Below, piece after piece: positions 34,380 through 44,239 of a DNA stretch of 64,000 bases (position 1 is the first letter of the stretch; each line of letters begins with the position of its first letter). The position numbers were made by a program, and so were the translations under genes. Where the stretch lies: assembly GCF_900176005.1 (NCBI RefSeq), contig NZ_LT838272.1, positions 2,251,587 through 2,315,586 on the forward strand, written 5' to 3'. This DNA comes from Thermanaeromonas toyohensis ToBE (GTDB lineage Bacteria; Bacillota; DSM-521; Neomoorellales; Neomoorellaceae). Under the pieces are notes generated by a model. The model searched no databases, was not told the origin of the DNA, and saw nothing but the letters and a program-made list of their open reading frames with translations.

Positions 34380-36542
34380 GTGGGAGAACCCCATCTAGAC
34401 TTAAGAATAGCCCCTTGTGAAGTAGAACCGGTTACCGAAGTATTAAAGGAAGGTAATATTTTCCTGGTCTCCCTACCTACAGGCGAGATTACCGGCCGGA
34501 GCCTAGGCTCCTTAGGCCTCTACCATGCCGATACTAGATACCTGGATTGCTTAGAGCTCTATCTTCAAGGGCTAAAACCAATTTATCTTTCTTCCGCCAT
34601 CCGGGACAGCCACTTTGCTCAAATAGAGCTTACTAACCCGGAATTTACCTTACCTTCAGGACAGCTGGTGCCCCTTCAGACTATACATCTGCGGCTCCTT
34701 AGGCTTATAAAGGATGCTTTTTACCAGCGCTTACGCCTTATAAATTTTAATTCCTTCCCCTTAAGCCTTACTCTAGATATGATCTTCGGTGCCGACTACC
34801 GGGACATTTTCGAGGTCCGGGGAACAGTAAGGGAGCGCCGGGGTGAGCTCTTGAGCCCTGAAATCAAGCGTTGGGGGATTAAGCTGTCTTACCGGGGGCT
34901 CGATGGTCAAGTGCGCACTACAGCCATCTCCCTGGATCCAGCTCCTAACGAAATAAAAGCGGAACCCGGGCGGGCACGAGTACGTTATATCTTAAATCTT
35001 CCCCCCCAAAAGAAAATCTACCTCCATCTGCGCATTGACCTGGACAGCGAAATCATGGAGAACCCCGACCTTATAAGTACTGGTTTTTCAGCCGCCACCA
35101 TCATGCTGGCCGGCCGTTATCATCAGTGGGAACGGGAATGTACCCAAGTTTATACGGATAATACTACCTTAAACAATATGCTACAAACTGCTGTAACGGA
35201 CCTAGCGGCCCTCCAGACCGACTACCCGGGTGAGGGACGAATCTTAGACGCAGGGATCCCATGGTATGCGGCCCCCTTCGGCCGGGATTCCCTCATTACT
35301 TCCTGGCAAACCTTGATCCTTAACCCAAATATAGCCAAAAATACCCTTCGCTTTTTGGCCCGTTACCAGGGAAGGCGCCTCGACCGGTGGCGTGAAGAAA
35401 GGCCAGGCAAGATATTTCACGAGCTGCGGCGGGGAGAGATGACCAGGTGCGGTGAGGTTCCCCATAGCCCCTACTATGGCTCCATTGATTCCACCCTCTG
35501 GTTCATTATCCTTTTAGGAGCCACCTACCGGTGGACCCTGGATAAAGAACTGCTAGAGGAAATGACCGAGCCCTTACGCCGTTGCCTTTACTGGTGCACC
35601 TGGTATGGGGACTTAGATAGTGATGGATATTTAGAATACTTACGGGAATCCCCGGCCGGGCTTACCAACCAGGGGTGGAAGGACTCCTGGAATGCAGTGG
35701 TAGACCGTGAAGGAAACATCCCGCCCGGGCCTATCGCCTTGGTGGAAGTGCAAGCCTATTATTACCTAGCCCTACATGAGGCAGCCTTCCTCCTTAAGCA
35801 GGTAGGAGATGGTATAACAGCAGCTAGCCTCATCCGGCGGGCTACTAAATTAAGGGAGAAGTTTATCCGTGATTTTTGGGTAGAGGACGAAGGATATCTC
35901 ATCTTTGCCCTGGATGGCCATAAAAAGCCCATTACCACTTTAGTCTCCAATGGAGGGCACTCTTTATTTACCGGAATTTTATCTCCCGAGCAGGCCCGGC
36001 GCGTGGCCCAGCGGCTTTTGGCCGAAGATTTCTACTCCGGTTGGGGCATCCGGACTATGAGCAAGAAGGAAAAGGCCTACAATCCCATGAGCTACCATAA
36101 CGGGTCCGTATGGCCGCATGATAATGCCATTATAGCTTTTGGAATGAGGCGGTATAATTGCTTGAATGAGCTTAAAAAATTGGCCTCCGGGCTTTTCGAG
36201 GCCAGTTCCTTCTTTTCTTATAATCGCTGGCCAGAGCTCTTCTGCGGCTTTACCCGTAGAGGTTTAACTGGGCCTGTCCGCTACCCCATCGCCTGCGATC
36301 CCCAGGCCTGGGCCGTGGGTAGCCTTTTTTCTTTTTTACAAAGTTTACTAGGTTTAGATTGCCGGGATAACACCATATATATTAACCGGCCACTTCTCTT
36401 ACCAGGAGCCAAAAAGCTAGAGGTGCGGAATCTGCTGGTAGGACAGAGCCGCATCGATCTGGCCTTTGAGGAGAAGGAAGGGCAAGTGTTCTGCCATGTC
36501 TTAAGAAAGGAGGGCAATGTGAGGGTCATTATCGAGGCTTGA
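34380..36542 (+). CDS. Amylo-alpha-1,6-glucosidase / glycogen-debranching-type protein
   Basis: 720 residues from the GTG at 34380, preceded by GGAAGGAGG; the frame is open upstream but would overlap lysA. The N-terminal GDE_N_bis domain starts about VLKEGNIFLVSLPTGEI and YHADTRYLDCLELYL. The C-terminal (alpha/alpha)6-barrel glucosidase domain has GIPWYAAPFGRDSLIT, GLTNQGWKDSWNAVVDREG and NPMSYHNGSVWPHDNAII. Such proteins hydrolyse alpha-glucosidic branches or related glucosides. It precedes a trehalose operon, so it may feed or clear glucosyl stores; the exact substrate is unknown. Confidence 0.9.
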   Translation: MGEPHLDLRIAPCEVEPVTEVLKEGNIFLVSLPTGEITGRSLGSLGLYHADTRYLDCLELYLQGLKPIYLSSAIRDSHFAQIELTNPEFTLPSGQLVPLQTIHLRLLRLIKDAFYQRLRLINFNSFPLSLTLDMIFGADYRDIFEVRGTVRERRGELLSPEIKRWGIKLSYRGLDGQVRTTAISLDPAPNEIKAEPGRARVRYILNLPPQKKIYLHLRIDLDSEIMENPDLISTGFSAATIMLAGRYHQWERECTQVYTDNTTLNNMLQTAVTDLAALQTDYPGEGRILDAGIPWYAAPFGRDSLITSWQTLILNPNIAKNTLRFLARYQGRRLDRWREERPGKIFHELRRGEMTRCGEVPHSPYYGSIDSTLWFIILLGATYRWTLDKELLEEMTEPLRRCLYWCTWYGDLDSDGYLEYLRESPAGLTNQGWKDSWNAVVDREGNIPPGPIALVEVQAYYYLALHEAAFLLKQVGDGITAASLIRRATKLREKFIRDFWVEDEGYLIFALDGHKKPITTLVSNGGHSLFTGILSPEQARRVAQRLLAEDFYSGWGIRTMSKKEKAYNPMSYHNGSVWPHDNAIIAFGMRRYNCLNELKKLASGLFEASSFFSYNRWPELFCGFTRRGLTGPVRYPIACDPQAWAVGSLFSFLQSLLGLDCRDNTIYINRPLLLPGAKKLEVRNLLVGQSRIDLAFEEKEGQVFCHVLRKEGNVRVIIEA

Positions 36543-36562
36543 AAGGCGGGTCCTGCCTTTCC

Positions 36563-36592
36563 TTGACTTTCATTGTGCTCCTGGATTATAAT
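36563..36592 (+). promoter_or_regulatory. Sigma-A-type promoter for the GT4-otsA-otsB-galU operon
   Basis: TTGACT at 36563-36568 and TATAAT at 36587-36592 with an 18-bp spacer, about 40 nt before the glycosyltransferase start. A small hairpin (AAAGGC/GCCTTT, about 36542-36560) just before it may end the upstream transcript. Confidence 0.75.
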
Positions 36593-36632
36593 AAAAGTGT
36601 TAACTTATTCCATTAAGGGGGAGGAATAGGAT

Positions 36633-37832
36633 ATGCGTATTGCCATGGTACACTGGGCCTTCCCCCCCATAATCGGCGGGGTGGAGTCGCATCTGGCCCT
36701 CCTTTGCCCACGGTTGGTACAGCTAGGTCATACGGTTAGCTTGCTTACGGCCACCGCTCCCGGGGCCCCGGACCAGGAAACCTGGCGAGGAGTGGCTATC
36801 CGGCGCTCTCCTCTGCTAGACCTTAATTCCTTAAACCCTGAAATTATTGAAAGCAAGGCACAAGAGATCCGGCAACTGCTGGAAGGGTTCCTCTTGGATT
36901 TCCGGCCAGATGTAGTCCATGCCCATAATATGCATTACTTTAGTTATATCCACGCTAAAGCCCTCCAGGAGATCTGCCAGCGCCATGGTTGGCCTTTGAT
37001 TCTCACCGCCCATAATGTATGGGAAGATGAATTGTGGCAGAAGATGAATACTTTAGCCCGCGGGTGGGATAGAATAATTGCAGTTAGCCACTACATACGC
37101 CAGGAGCTAATGGTAAACGGATATCCCCCGGACCGTATACATGTAGTGCACCATGGTATTGACACGCAAATATTCCATCCCCCCACTGCTTTAGAAGTAC
37201 AAAAGACCCTACAAACCTACCCAAGTTTACGCGGCCGGCGCGTAATATTCCACCCAGCCCGTATGAGTAAGGCTAAAGGTTGCGATCTAAGCATCCGCGC
37301 CCTCGACCTCGTCCGTCGAGAAGTACCGGAAGTTTTATTGGTCTTGGCCGGAACGACGAATACAGTAGACTGGGGTCAGCAACAACCAGCCGAAGTAGCC
37401 TACATGTATGAGCTCATAGAGGAGCTGGGTCTTAAAGATCACGTTTTTATCCGTTTCTTCCCCTGGGCAGAGATGCCCGAAATTTATAGAGCAGCCGAAG
37501 TATGTCTTTACCCCTCTATATTCCAGGAACCCTTCGGTCTGGTTATGTTAGAAGCCATGGCTACCGCTAAACCCATCATTGTGAGCCGGGCGGGAGGTAT
37601 GCCCGAGATCGTGCGGCCTGGGTTTAACGGTTTCCTGGTAAGCATAGGCAACTACCAGGAACTGGCGCGGTATATTGTTTTCCTCCTGCGTAATCCTAGC
37701 ATTGCTGTAACCCTCGGACATAACGGCCGCCGCCAAGTGGAGCAGCACTTTACAGTGGATATTATGACTCGAGCCACCCTGGAGGTTTACCAGGAAGCAT
37801 TGTCCTGCTTCAAGCAGGCTAGCAACTGGTAA
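36633..37832 (+). CDS. GT4-family glycosyltransferase
   Basis: 399 residues, GT-B fold. The N-terminus is MVHWAFPPIIGGVESHLALL, and the C-terminal donor site has HPARMSKAKGCDL and FQEPFGLVMLEAMATAKPI (E-x7-E motif). GT4 retaining enzymes use NDP-sugars. It lies 22 nt before otsA and begins the operon that ends in galU (UDP-glucose supply), so an alpha-glucosyl product such as a trehalose-like or glucosylglycerate solute is possible. Acceptor unknown. Confidence 0.88.
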   Translation: MRIAMVHWAFPPIIGGVESHLALLCPRLVQLGHTVSLLTATAPGAPDQETWRGVAIRRSPLLDLNSLNPEIIESKAQEIRQLLEGFLLDFRPDVVHAHNMHYFSYIHAKALQEICQRHGWPLILTAHNVWEDELWQKMNTLARGWDRIIAVSHYIRQELMVNGYPPDRIHVVHHGIDTQIFHPPTALEVQKTLQTYPSLRGRRVIFHPARMSKAKGCDLSIRALDLVRREVPEVLLVLAGTTNTVDWGQQQPAEVAYMYELIEELGLKDHVFIRFFPWAEMPEIYRAAEVCLYPSIFQEPFGLVMLEAMATAKPIIVSRAGGMPEIVRPGFNGFLVSIGNYQELARYIVFLLRNPSIAVTLGHNGRRQVEQHFTVDIMTRATLEVYQEALSCFKQASNW

Positions 37833-37854
37833 AAATAGAGGGGGGCTTACGTTT

Positions 37855-39351
37855 ATGCTTAAGGAACCGAAGATAGTCCTGGTGTCTAACCGGGGTTCGT
37901 ATACCCTTAAAGAAGGTGAAGGTAATATTGAAGCCGTACCCGCTATAAGCGGGTTGGTTTCGGCTGTAGAGCCCGTCCTTAAAGAAAAAGGAGGGGTTTG
38001 GGTGGCCTGGGGCGGCCGGGAAGTAGCCGCCCCGGAGACCCCAGGAGTTAGACTCATGGTGCCGCTGGAGAAGCCAGCTTACCTCTTTTGTGAAGTACCC
38101 CTTACTGGAGATGAAATCCGGCGGTATTACCACGGATTTACTAATGGCGCCCTGTGGCCTTTATGCCATTATTTCTTAGAAAAATGCCGCTATAGCACCT
38201 CAGAATGGTCAGCCTACCGCCAAGTTAACTTAAAGTTTGCTTTAGCCGCCTTAGCTGAGGCTGGGCCGCAAGATATCGTGTGGGTAAATGATTACCACCT
38301 CGCCCTGGTACCAGCTATTATCCGGCGCCATAAGCCAGGGCTCAAACAAGCTTTCTTCTGGCATATCCCTTTTCCCCATTATGATCTCTTTGCTACCCTG
38401 CCTTGGGCCCGAGCCATACTCCGTGGCCTTCTAGGAAGCGATATAATCGGTTTCCACCTCCCAGATTACAGTTATAATTTTCTGCATGCCGTAAATAAAT
38501 TGCTGGAGGTGCCCGTGGATTATAATACCTTCACTATAAGGTGGCAAGGACGTAAAATCGTTGCCCCAGCCTGGCCCATGGGCATCGACTACGAAGCCTT
38601 CCAGAAGCTGGCTTGCGACCCCAAAATCCGTCAGCAAGCAGAAGAGCTACGCCGCCAGATCGGCACAGAACGCATAGCCCTGGCGGTAGAAAGGCTGGAT
38701 TACACTAAGGGGATCTTAGAACGGTTGTTAGCCTTCGAGCGCTTCCTGGAGGAAGCTCCTGAATGGCGGGGCCGGGTATCTCTCCTGCAGATCGCTGTAC
38801 CCAGCCGCACCGCTGTACCAGCTTACCAACAGCTGCGTAGCCAGGTAGAGGAGGCGGTGGGGCGTATAAACGGCCGGTTTAGCGAGGGCCATTACCGCCC
38901 GGTGCATTATTTCTGGCGAGGAGTACCTCGCCAAGAGCTGGTGGCCTATTACTTAGCTGCTGATCTTATGATGGTGACTCCTTTAAGGGACGGGTTAAAC
39001 CTGGTAGCCAAAGAATACGTCGCCAGCCGGGTGGATGGTACAGGGGTTCTGGTTTTAAGCCGTTTTGCAGGAGCAGCCCGGGATCTTAAAGAGGCGGTGA
39101 TAATTAATCCCTACGATATTGAGGGAACAGTAATAGCCCTAAAGGCCGCTCTGGCCATGCCTGTATCCCAGCAAAAACAGCGTTTGAAAAAACTACAAGA
39201 GCAGGTTCGGCGCTTTGACGTGCGTTGGTGGCTAGGTAATTTCCAGCGGGCCCTCCAGGAACGCGAGGTAAAGGAAGAAGATGCAGTGCGTCGACATTTG
39301 CGCGTTAGCAACTTTAGTGCGCTCCCATCCACAAGTTTTGTTGATGCTTGA
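37855..39351 (+). CDS. otsA: Trehalose-6-phosphate synthase
   Basis: 498 residues, GT20. Motifs: [12 protein letters not shown] at the start, [36 protein letters not shown], and [17 protein letters not shown] for donor binding. It joins UDP- or ADP-glucose to glucose-6-phosphate. The 3' end overlaps otsB by 71 nt. Trehalose would protect cells or spores against heat and desiccation. Confidence 0.94.
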   Translation: MLKEPKIVLVSNRGSYTLKEGEGNIEAVPAISGLVSAVEPVLKEKGGVWVAWGGREVAAPETPGVRLMVPLEKPAYLFCEVPLTGDEIRRYYHGFTNGALWPLCHYFLEKCRYSTSEWSAYRQVNLKFALAALAEAGPQDIVWVNDYHLALVPAIIRRHKPGLKQAFFWHIPFPHYDLFATLPWARAILRGLLGSDIIGFHLPDYSYNFLHAVNKLLEVPVDYNTFTIRWQGRKIVAPAWPMGIDYEAFQKLACDPKIRQQAEELRRQIGTERIALAVERLDYTKGILERLLAFERFLEEAPEWRGRVSLLQIAVPSRTAVPAYQQLRSQVEEAVGRINGRFSEGHYRPVHYFWRGVPRQELVAYYLAADLMMVTPLRDGLNLVAKEYVASRVDGTGVLVLSRFAGAARDLKEAVIINPYDIEGTVIALKAALAMPVSQQKQRLKKLQEQVRRFDVRWWLGNFQRALQEREVKEEDAVRRHLRVSNFSALPSTSFVDA

Positions 39352-40066
39352 TTACGATGGGACCCTGGTGCCCCTGGCTCCTAGGCCGGAAGAAGCCCGG
39401 CCATCTCCAAGGCTCCTTAAGCTTTTGAGCTGCTTAAGCCAAGATTTAAAGCGACATGTAGCCGTAGTAAGTGGGCGTAGGGTGGAGGAGCTGGCCGACC
39501 TCCTTCCCTTGCCTTACCTTTTTCTTGCCGGGTTGCACGGCCGCGAAGTCCTGCATCCTGCGCAAGACTCTCGGGGGTCCCGCTTAAGGCTTAAATTGGG
39601 TCCCCCGGGTCCTCCCCCTGGCGTATGGGAAGAGATCCAGGCCCATGCTGAAAGGTTGGCTACTCAGGTTTCCGGCTGCTGGGTAGAAGATAAAAAAGAA
39701 GCTATAGCCCTGCATTTCCGCGAGGCTGACCCTAAAAAAGCTGCGCAAATAGTGGCCACCTTTATCCGGTTTACGCAACCCCTGGTGGAAGCTCATCAGC
39801 TAGAGTACCTAAAGGGAAACAAAGTAATAGAAGTGCGTATCAAGGGAATCCATAAAGGTATAGCGGTAGAATATTTTTTAAAGCTTTTTCCCCACGCTTT
39901 CCCTATCTTTTTGGGTGACGATTTGACTGACGAGGATGCCTTTCGCATGTTGAAGGGGCGCGGTTTGTCCGTGCTTGTAGGAGAGCCGCGTCCTACCCTG
40001 GCTACCTATAATCTACCTACACCGGCCAAGGTAGAAGATTTCCTGGAAAGACTGATAAGGGGGTAG
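39281..40066 (+). CDS. otsB: Trehalose-6-phosphate phosphatase
   Basis: 261 residues, HAD-family: nucleophile motif [10 protein letters not shown] near 24-33, AVVSGRRVEEL, and the metal motif FLGDDLTDEDAF near 210. It removes phosphate from trehalose-6-P. The ATG follows AAGGAAG inside the end of otsA, so translation is coupled. Confidence 0.94.
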   Translation: MQCVDICALATLVRSHPQVLLMLDYDGTLVPLAPRPEEARPSPRLLKLLSCLSQDLKRHVAVVSGRRVEELADLLPLPYLFLAGLHGREVLHPAQDSRGSRLRLKLGPPGPPPGVWEEIQAHAERLATQVSGCWVEDKKEAIALHFREADPKKAAQIVATFIRFTQPLVEAHQLEYLKGNKVIEVRIKGIHKGIAVEYFLKLFPHAFPIFLGDDLTDEDAFRMLKGRGLSVLVGEPRPTLATYNLPTPAKVEDFLERLIRG

Positions 40067-40071
40067 GGAAG

Positions 40072-40983
40072 ATGCTTCCCATCCGTAAAGCGGTTATCCC
40101 GGCCGCTGGCTGGGGTACTCGTTTTCTACCAGCCACCAAAGCCCAGCCTAAGGAGATGCTGCCCATTGTTGATAAACCTGCTATCCAATATATCGTGGAG
40201 GAAGCGGTACGTTCGGGAGTCAACTCCCTTTTAATTATCACCGGTAAACATAAACGGGCTATTGAAGACCATTTTGACCAATCCTTGGAGCTATCTGCCC
40301 TCCTGCGGGAGAAAAATAATCTTGAGCTATTACAGGTAGTAGAGGAAGTAGCCAGTCTAGCCGATATCCATTATATCAGGCAAAAGGAACAACTGGGTCT
40401 GGGGCACGCGGTACATTGTGCCCGCCAATTCGTGGGGGAAGAGCCCTTCGCCGTGCTCCTAGGGGACGATATAATTGTAAACGATATCCCGTGCTTAAAG
40501 CAGATGATAGAAGCCTATAAGGAAGTAGGGCAAGCTATCGTGGCCGTTCAAGAAGTGCCTCTAGATGAGGTGAAGCGTTATGGCATAGTGGAACCGGCTG
40601 GAGCTACTGAAAATGGCCTCTTCCAGGTCAAGGGTCTGGTAGAAAAACCCGATCCCCAACATGCGCCCTCCAATCTGGCCGTTATTGGGCGTTATATACT
40701 TCTTCCCGAGATATTCCCCATCCTGGCTGACCTTCCTCCCGGTGCTGGAGGAGAGATCCAACTAACCGATGCCTTAAATATCCTAGCTCGCGAGGGCCGC
40801 GTGTACGCCTACCGCTTCGCTGGGCGTCGTTATGATGTGGGTGACAAACTAGGCTTCTTACAGGCTACCGTGGAATTTGCCTTAGAGCGGCCGGATTTAG
40901 CTGTTCCCTTCCGGAATTACTTGCTTAATCTTTTAGCTGCCCAGCTCGAAATACCAGAGGCGGCTGCCAGCCGAGATGGTTAA
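40072..40983 (+). CDS. galU: UTP-glucose-1-phosphate uridylyltransferase
   Basis: 303 residues. The nucleotidyltransferase start KAVIPAAGWGTRFLPATKAQ, with PKEMLPIVDKPAIQYIVEEA, identifies GalU. VEKP and GRYILLPEIF segments follow. It makes UDP-glucose, the donor for otsA and probably the GT4 enzyme. It starts 5 nt after otsB. Its end faces spoVAF; a weak inverted repeat at about 41035-41063 may stop both transcripts. Confidence 0.95.
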   Translation: MLPIRKAVIPAAGWGTRFLPATKAQPKEMLPIVDKPAIQYIVEEAVRSGVNSLLIITGKHKRAIEDHFDQSLELSALLREKNNLELLQVVEEVASLADIHYIRQKEQLGLGHAVHCARQFVGEEPFAVLLGDDIIVNDIPCLKQMIEAYKEVGQAIVAVQEVPLDEVKRYGIVEPAGATENGLFQVKGLVEKPDPQHAPSNLAVIGRYILLPEIFPILADLPPGAGGEIQLTDALNILAREGRVYAYRFAGRRYDVGDKLGFLQATVEFALERPDLAVPFRNYLLNLLAAQLEIPEAAASRDG

Positions 40984-41061
40984 CCCTAGCTTAAGCGATT
41001 CTTCATCCTCTTTATCTCGGATAAAGTTTTCCTTGTAACTAGGTACTCGAAAGATACCCAG

Positions 41062-42633
41062 TTAATCTTTATCTTGAACACGGTCTTGAAGTCTTGCTTC
41101 TCGGCTCGCCCGCTCTTCTAAGGTCTCCCTGTCCTGCCAGGGCCAAGGTTTATAAGCTGGGGCGGGTTGCCGATCCTCATCCAAGGGCTTAAGGGCAGGA
41201 GGGCGCAAGTTTTGCAAGGGCACCGGGGAGCGTAACAAAATAGATTTCAGCGAGCGCCAGTCCCAGGGGATAAGGGGCCAAAGGTAGGGTACGCCGAAGG
41301 ATTTGGTGGTGGCCAAAAGTAAAAAAGTTCCAAGCAAGATAGCCACCAGGCCAGGTAATCCCCAAAAACCCACGGCCAGAAGGGCTACCACCCGCACCAG
41401 TGTGTTGGCCATGCCTAATTCATAACTGGGGGTAGCGAATATACCTATGGCGGCCACAGCCATATAAAGGATAATCTCAGGATTAAAAAGGCCTACCGCA
41501 ATGGCCACTTCGCCTATAAGTATAGTGGCTATAAGACCCAAGGCAGTGGCTAGGGCTGTAGGTGTATGGATAGCGGCCATACGTAAAAGGTCTATACCCC
41601 CTTCGGCCAGGAGAAACTGCCACATAAGGGGAATGGCCGCTATTTTCTTCGGTCCTAACCACTCCAGGCCTGGAGGGATAAGGCCTCGGTTTAAGGCTAA
41701 AAGTAGCCATACAGGAGGAAGGAGGACGGAAACTACCACTCCTAGGAAGCGTATCCAGCGTAAAAAAGCCCCTACCAAGGGGACCTGCCTGTATTCCTCG
41801 GCATGCTGGAGGTGGTGGAAAAAAGTAGCAGGTATGATCATAACACTGGGGGAAGTGTCCACCATAACCAGCACGTGGCCTTCCAGCAGGTGTACAGCAG
41901 CCACGTCTGGCCTTTCTGTATAGCGTACCCGGGGGAAAGGATTCCACCAATTTCCTGGAGTAATAAGTTCTTCTACTGATTTTTCCGCCATGGGCAGGCC
42001 GTCTATCTTGATGGCCTTAATTCTTCTCTTTACCTCCTCCACCAGCCGGGGATGGGCTATATCCTTAATATAGACCACTGCAATATCGGTCTTAGAACGG
42101 CTACCGGCTTGCAGGATCTCGATCCTTAAACGGGGATCCCGAATCCGACGGCGAAGGAGGTTGGTGTTATAAAGTAGGGTTTCTACAAAGCCGTCCCGGG
42201 ATCCCCTCACCACCCGTTCAAGATCAGGCTCTTCGGGATTGCGAGCCGGGTAACGCCGGGCGTCTATTATGATTACTTGTTCAAAGCCATCTACCACCAG
42301 GGCTAGTCCTCCAGCCAGGACCTTATCTACCACCTGGTGTAAATCCTCTAAGGTGTCGACTTCTATGTAATTAATGTATTGTTGTAGGGTTTTCTTAAAG
42401 GGAGAGGGAGCCAGATCCTCCCTCTCTAATTCTGAAAGGCGCCGGAGTATGTACAACATAATATCATCCTTGATGAAACCGTCAATGTAAAATAGGCTGG
42501 CCCGGCGGCCAGCAAATATAATATCCCGACGGATAACATCAAAGCTTTCTTTAACTCCTAGCTCCCTGTTCAGCCAATTTATATTAGCTTCCAGTTGTTT
42601 TGCTACTTTTACTTCTTCGCCAGTGACGGCCAT
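41062..42633 (-). CDS. spoVAF: Stage V sporulation protein AF (GerA-family)
   Basis: 523 residues from the ATG at 42633, which follows AAGGAGG; a TTG at 42654 lies before that site. A soluble N-terminal GerA-type domain (GRRASLFYIDGFIKDDIMLYIL) is followed by about five membrane segments and a charged Pro-rich tail. SpoVAF works with the SpoVA channel for dipicolinic acid and with germinant receptors. It follows spoVAE by 32 nt. Confidence 0.92.
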   Translation of the reverse strand: MAVTGEEVKVAKQLEANINWLNRELGVKESFDVIRRDIIFAGRRASLFYIDGFIKDDIMLYILRRLSELEREDLAPSPFKKTLQQYINYIEVDTLEDLHQVVDKVLAGGLALVVDGFEQVIIIDARRYPARNPEEPDLERVVRGSRDGFVETLLYNTNLLRRRIRDPRLRIEILQAGSRSKTDIAVVYIKDIAHPRLVEEVKRRIKAIKIDGLPMAEKSVEELITPGNWWNPFPRVRYTERPDVAAVHLLEGHVLVMVDTSPSVMIIPATFFHHLQHAEEYRQVPLVGAFLRWIRFLGVVVSVLLPPVWLLLALNRGLIPPGLEWLGPKKIAAIPLMWQFLLAEGGIDLLRMAAIHTPTALATALGLIATILIGEVAIAVGLFNPEIILYMAVAAIGIFATPSYELGMANTLVRVVALLAVGFWGLPGLVAILLGTFLLLATTKSFGVPYLWPLIPWDWRSLKSILLRSPVPLQNLRPPALKPLDEDRQPAPAYKPWPWQDRETLEERASREARLQDRVQDKD

Positions 42634-42664
42634 AAAATTATCCTCCTTGATCAAGCAGGCGTAT

Positions 42665-43021
42665 TTAACCTCGCGGGTTAAAAATAATGGCCATCAGGTA
42701 TCCAAATAGTATGGCAGCCGTTAAGCCCACCGCCGTCATCTGTAGACCCCCAGAAAAAGCGCCTAAGAGACCCTTAGTTTTAACCGCGCCTAGAGCTCCC
42801 TGGGCTAGAAGATGGCCAAAACCACTTAAAGGGATGGTAGCCCCTGCCCCGCCGATTTGCACCAGGGGCTGGTACAATCCCAAGGCGCTTAAAACAGCTC
42901 CTCCGGTGACAAAACCGACTAGCACATGGGCGGGGGTGACTTTGTAGGGAGTTAAGTCCATGATAAGCTGGCCTATCAAGCAGATGACTCCGCCCACTAA
43001 GAAGGCTAGAATTACGCTCAA
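42665..43021 (-). CDS. spoVAE: Stage V sporulation protein AE
   Basis: 118 residues, SpoVAC/SpoVAEb family membrane protein: VGGVICLIGQLIMDLTPYKVTPAHVLVGFVTGGAVLSALGLY and AGATIPLSGFGHLLAQGALG. Part of the SpoVA channel that moves calcium-dipicolinate during sporulation and germination. TTG start behind AGGGGAAG. It lies about 110 nt downstream of spoVAD. Confidence 0.92.
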   Translation of the reverse strand: MSVILAFLVGGVICLIGQLIMDLTPYKVTPAHVLVGFVTGGAVLSALGLYQPLVQIGGAGATIPLSGFGHLLAQGALGAVKTKGLLGAFSGGLQMTAVGLTAAILFGYLMAIIFNPRG

Positions 43022-43130
43022 TTTAGCTTCCCCTTTCTTCCTGGTTTCCTCTCTATTTTCCCATTTCTTACAAGAGAACTTGCCACAGTGATGGCTTGTT
43101 CTCTTTTACCTTTCACTATTTCTCTAATTC

Positions 43131-44150
43131 CTATATCTTCTCTATTACTACAGCATGCCCAATGCTGGGGATAGATTCTCCCTGATAAGTAGAGGTAGGG
43201 CTTAAAAGGGCGCCGGTCCCTATTCCCAATATGCGCTTGTATGTGCCGTCATTAAGTTTCCCCATAAGATGGCCGGCGAAGACTACCGCCGAGCAGGCGC
43301 ACCCGCTTCCCCCGGCATAGGTACCCTGCCGTTCAGAATCATAAATTAAAAGGCCACAGTCGGTATATTTGTCCCCTAGATCGTAGCCGTTCTGCGCCGC
43401 AAGTTTTAAAGCTAACTCCCGGCCTACCCGACCTAGGTCGCCAGTTATGATTAAATCATAATCAGTAGGGCTCCGGCCCGTATCCTGGAAGTGGCGTACA
43501 AGCGTATCCACGGCCGCCGGAGCCATGGCCGATCCCATATCGTTGGGATCTTTCACGCCCATATCTAAAACCCGTCCTATGGTGGCATGGGTGATACGCG
43601 GCCCGTTACCCGCCGGTGCAAGTAATACCGCGCCGGCTCCAGTAACCGTCCACTGGGCAGTAGGAGGTCTCTGGACGCCCTGTTCCGTAGGATAGCGATA
43701 TTGGCGCTCGGCGGTGTCGTAATGGCTACTACAAGCTGCCACTACATGGGTAGCAAACCCGCCATCGATAAGGATGCTAGCCAGGGCCATGCCCTCGTAC
43801 ATGGTAGAGCAGGCACCGTACAGGCCGAGGAAGGGGATACCTAAGTTACGGGCAGTATAATTTGCGGAAATGGTCTGATTTAAAAGGTCACCAGCCAAAA
43901 GGTAATCTATGTCCTGCCATTGTAATTGGGCCTTGGCGATCACCATCTTAACGGCCTCTTCCAGCATCTTACGCTCGGCCTTCTCCCAGCTTTCTTCACC
44001 GAAGTAAGTATCGGTTATAACCATATCAAAGGTATTCCCCAAAGGGCCCTCCCCTTCTTTAGGTCCTACCACCGAGGCCGTAGCCACTATTACTGGTGGA
44101 TTCGCAAACTGGATTGTGTGCTTACCTACTCTTTTGGTAGTTGAACTCAA
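43131..44150 (-). CDS. spoVAD: Stage V sporulation protein AD
   Basis: 339 residues from the TTG at 44150, with GGAGGTG 8 nt upstream; an in-frame TTG at 44174 would sit before that site. Thiolase-fold protein: PKEGEGPLGNTFD, LLAGDLLNQTISANY, FGACSTMYE-like LYGACSTMYEGMALASIL, and AGGSGCACSAVVFAG. SpoVAD binds dipicolinic acid. It is separated from spoVAC by 5.4 kb, whereas the two are neighbours in other spore formers. A terminator abuts its ribosome site. Confidence 0.93.
   Translation of the reverse strand: MSSTTKRVGKHTIQFANPPVIVATASVVGPKEGEGPLGNTFDMVITDTYFGEESWEKAERKMLEEAVKMVIAKAQLQWQDIDYLLAGDLLNQTISANYTARNLGIPFLGLYGACSTMYEGMALASILIDGGFATHVVAACSSHYDTAERQYRYPTEQGVQRPPTAQWTVTGAGAVLLAPAGNGPRITHATIGRVLDMGVKDPNDMGSAMAPAAVDTLVRHFQDTGRSPTDYDLIITGDLGRVGRELALKLAAQNGYDLGDKYTDCGLLIYDSERQGTYAGGSGCACSAVVFAGHLMGKLNDGTYKRILGIGTGALLSPTSTYQGESIPSIGHAVVIEKI
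43929..43992. repeat. 64-bp direct repeat, copy inside spoVAD
   Basis: These 64 bases, encoding the SWEKAERKMLEEAVKMVIAK segment of SpoVAD, recur perfectly at 49447-49510. Together the copies flank the TRAP-pan block. Confidence 0.95.
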
Positions 44151-44172
44151 TAATTTTTCACCTCCGCCTCCC

Positions 44173-44206
44173 AAAAATAAACCCTGGCTATATTATCCGC
44201 CAGGGT
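44173..44206 (-). terminator. Rho-independent terminator after panB
   Basis: An 8-bp stem (44181-44188 with 44199-44206, ACCCTGGC/GCCAGGGT) is followed on the minus strand by TTATTTTT. The spoVAD ribosome site begins directly after the T-tract. Confidence 0.85.
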
Positions 44207-44239
44207 CTGCAAAATTTATACACAAATTTGGCCCGCTCT

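Noticed and set aside
41483-41950. Minus-strand frame of 155 codons inside spoVAF
   Set aside because: Different frame within a clear spoVAF; Pro/Arg-rich and without ribosome site.
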